Below, piece after piece: positions 63,996 through 64,000 of a stretch of 64,000 nucleotides of DNA. The notes under the pieces are model-generated. The model was not told where the DNA came from. It was given only the letters and a program-made list of their open reading frames with translations, and searched no databases. Positions within the stretch are counted from its first letter, which is position 1; each line of letters begins with the position of its first letter. This DNA is from Amblyomma americanum (taxonomy: Eukaryota; Arthropoda; Arachnida; Ixodida; Ixodidae), in the NCBI RefSeq assembly GCF_052857255.1, contig NC_135504.1, forward strand, positions 134,590,929 to 134,654,928. The letters are read 5' to 3'. Position numbers and translations under genes: made by a program.

Positions 63996-64000
63996 TCAAA

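Overview
The window reads as eukaryotic, arthropod-type intergenic DNA made almost entirely of transposable elements. I found no host gene or exon, no rRNA, and no tRNA gene that I trust. The mix points to a tick (Ixodida): RTE, CR1/L2-like and I/Jockey-like LINEs, several Ty3/gypsy families, Penelope-like elements (PLEs), tRNA-derived SINEs, (TA)n-anchored repeats and hairpin repeats. The tick assignment is inference from repeat families I recognise. All assignments are by eye, from reading frames and motifs; no database was searched.

Layout. 0.3-6.5 kb: a DDE DNA transposon with an open 546-codon transposase (minus strand), split by a non-autonomous LTR element with two near-identical LTRs. 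6.6-10.1 kb: LINE 3' ends, an RTE LINE (minus), a tRNA-derived SINE and a dispersed tick-type repeat. 10.1-13.3 kb: no gene recognised. 13.3-21.8 kb: a nest in which a gypsy gag (element A, minus) is split by a CR1/L2-like LINE (plus) whose ORF1 carries a 2A-like motif, with an I/Jockey-like LINE (minus) beside it. 21.8-30.95 kb: two decayed gypsy elements (B and C, minus) with insertions inside C. 31.2-32.75 kb: a LINE 5' end whose ORF1 ends in an SGNH-esterase-like domain. 32.75-34.7 kb: gypsy D (plus), same family as C but inverted. 35.1-46.8 kb: PLE territory. PLE1 has RT and GIY-YIG domains. PLE2 is a 3' half that runs through a terminal repeat into PLE3, and PLE3 has an SGNH-esterase-like ORF upstream of its RT. 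(TA)n tracts, SINEs, a fold-back and a 727-bp TA-flanked inverted-repeat element lie between them. 48.5-51.3 kb: a CR1-like LINE. 51.3-54.7 kb: gypsy E (minus). 55.17-61.66 kb: the best preserved element, gypsy F, with two 572-bp LTRs and the unusual order gag-PR-IN-RT-RH. 62.2-64.0 kb: a LINE fragment, an unassigned tract and a SINE.

Most coding regions carry frameshifts or stops. Those that remain open over long stretches are the DNA transposase (4472-6112), the ORF of the non-autonomous LTR element (1882-3078), and the three ORFs of gypsy F. The strongest leads for something undescribed are the esterase-like ORF in the PLE, a retroposed hairpin family with a constant tail but different self-complementary arms, and the integrase-before-RT order in gypsy F.
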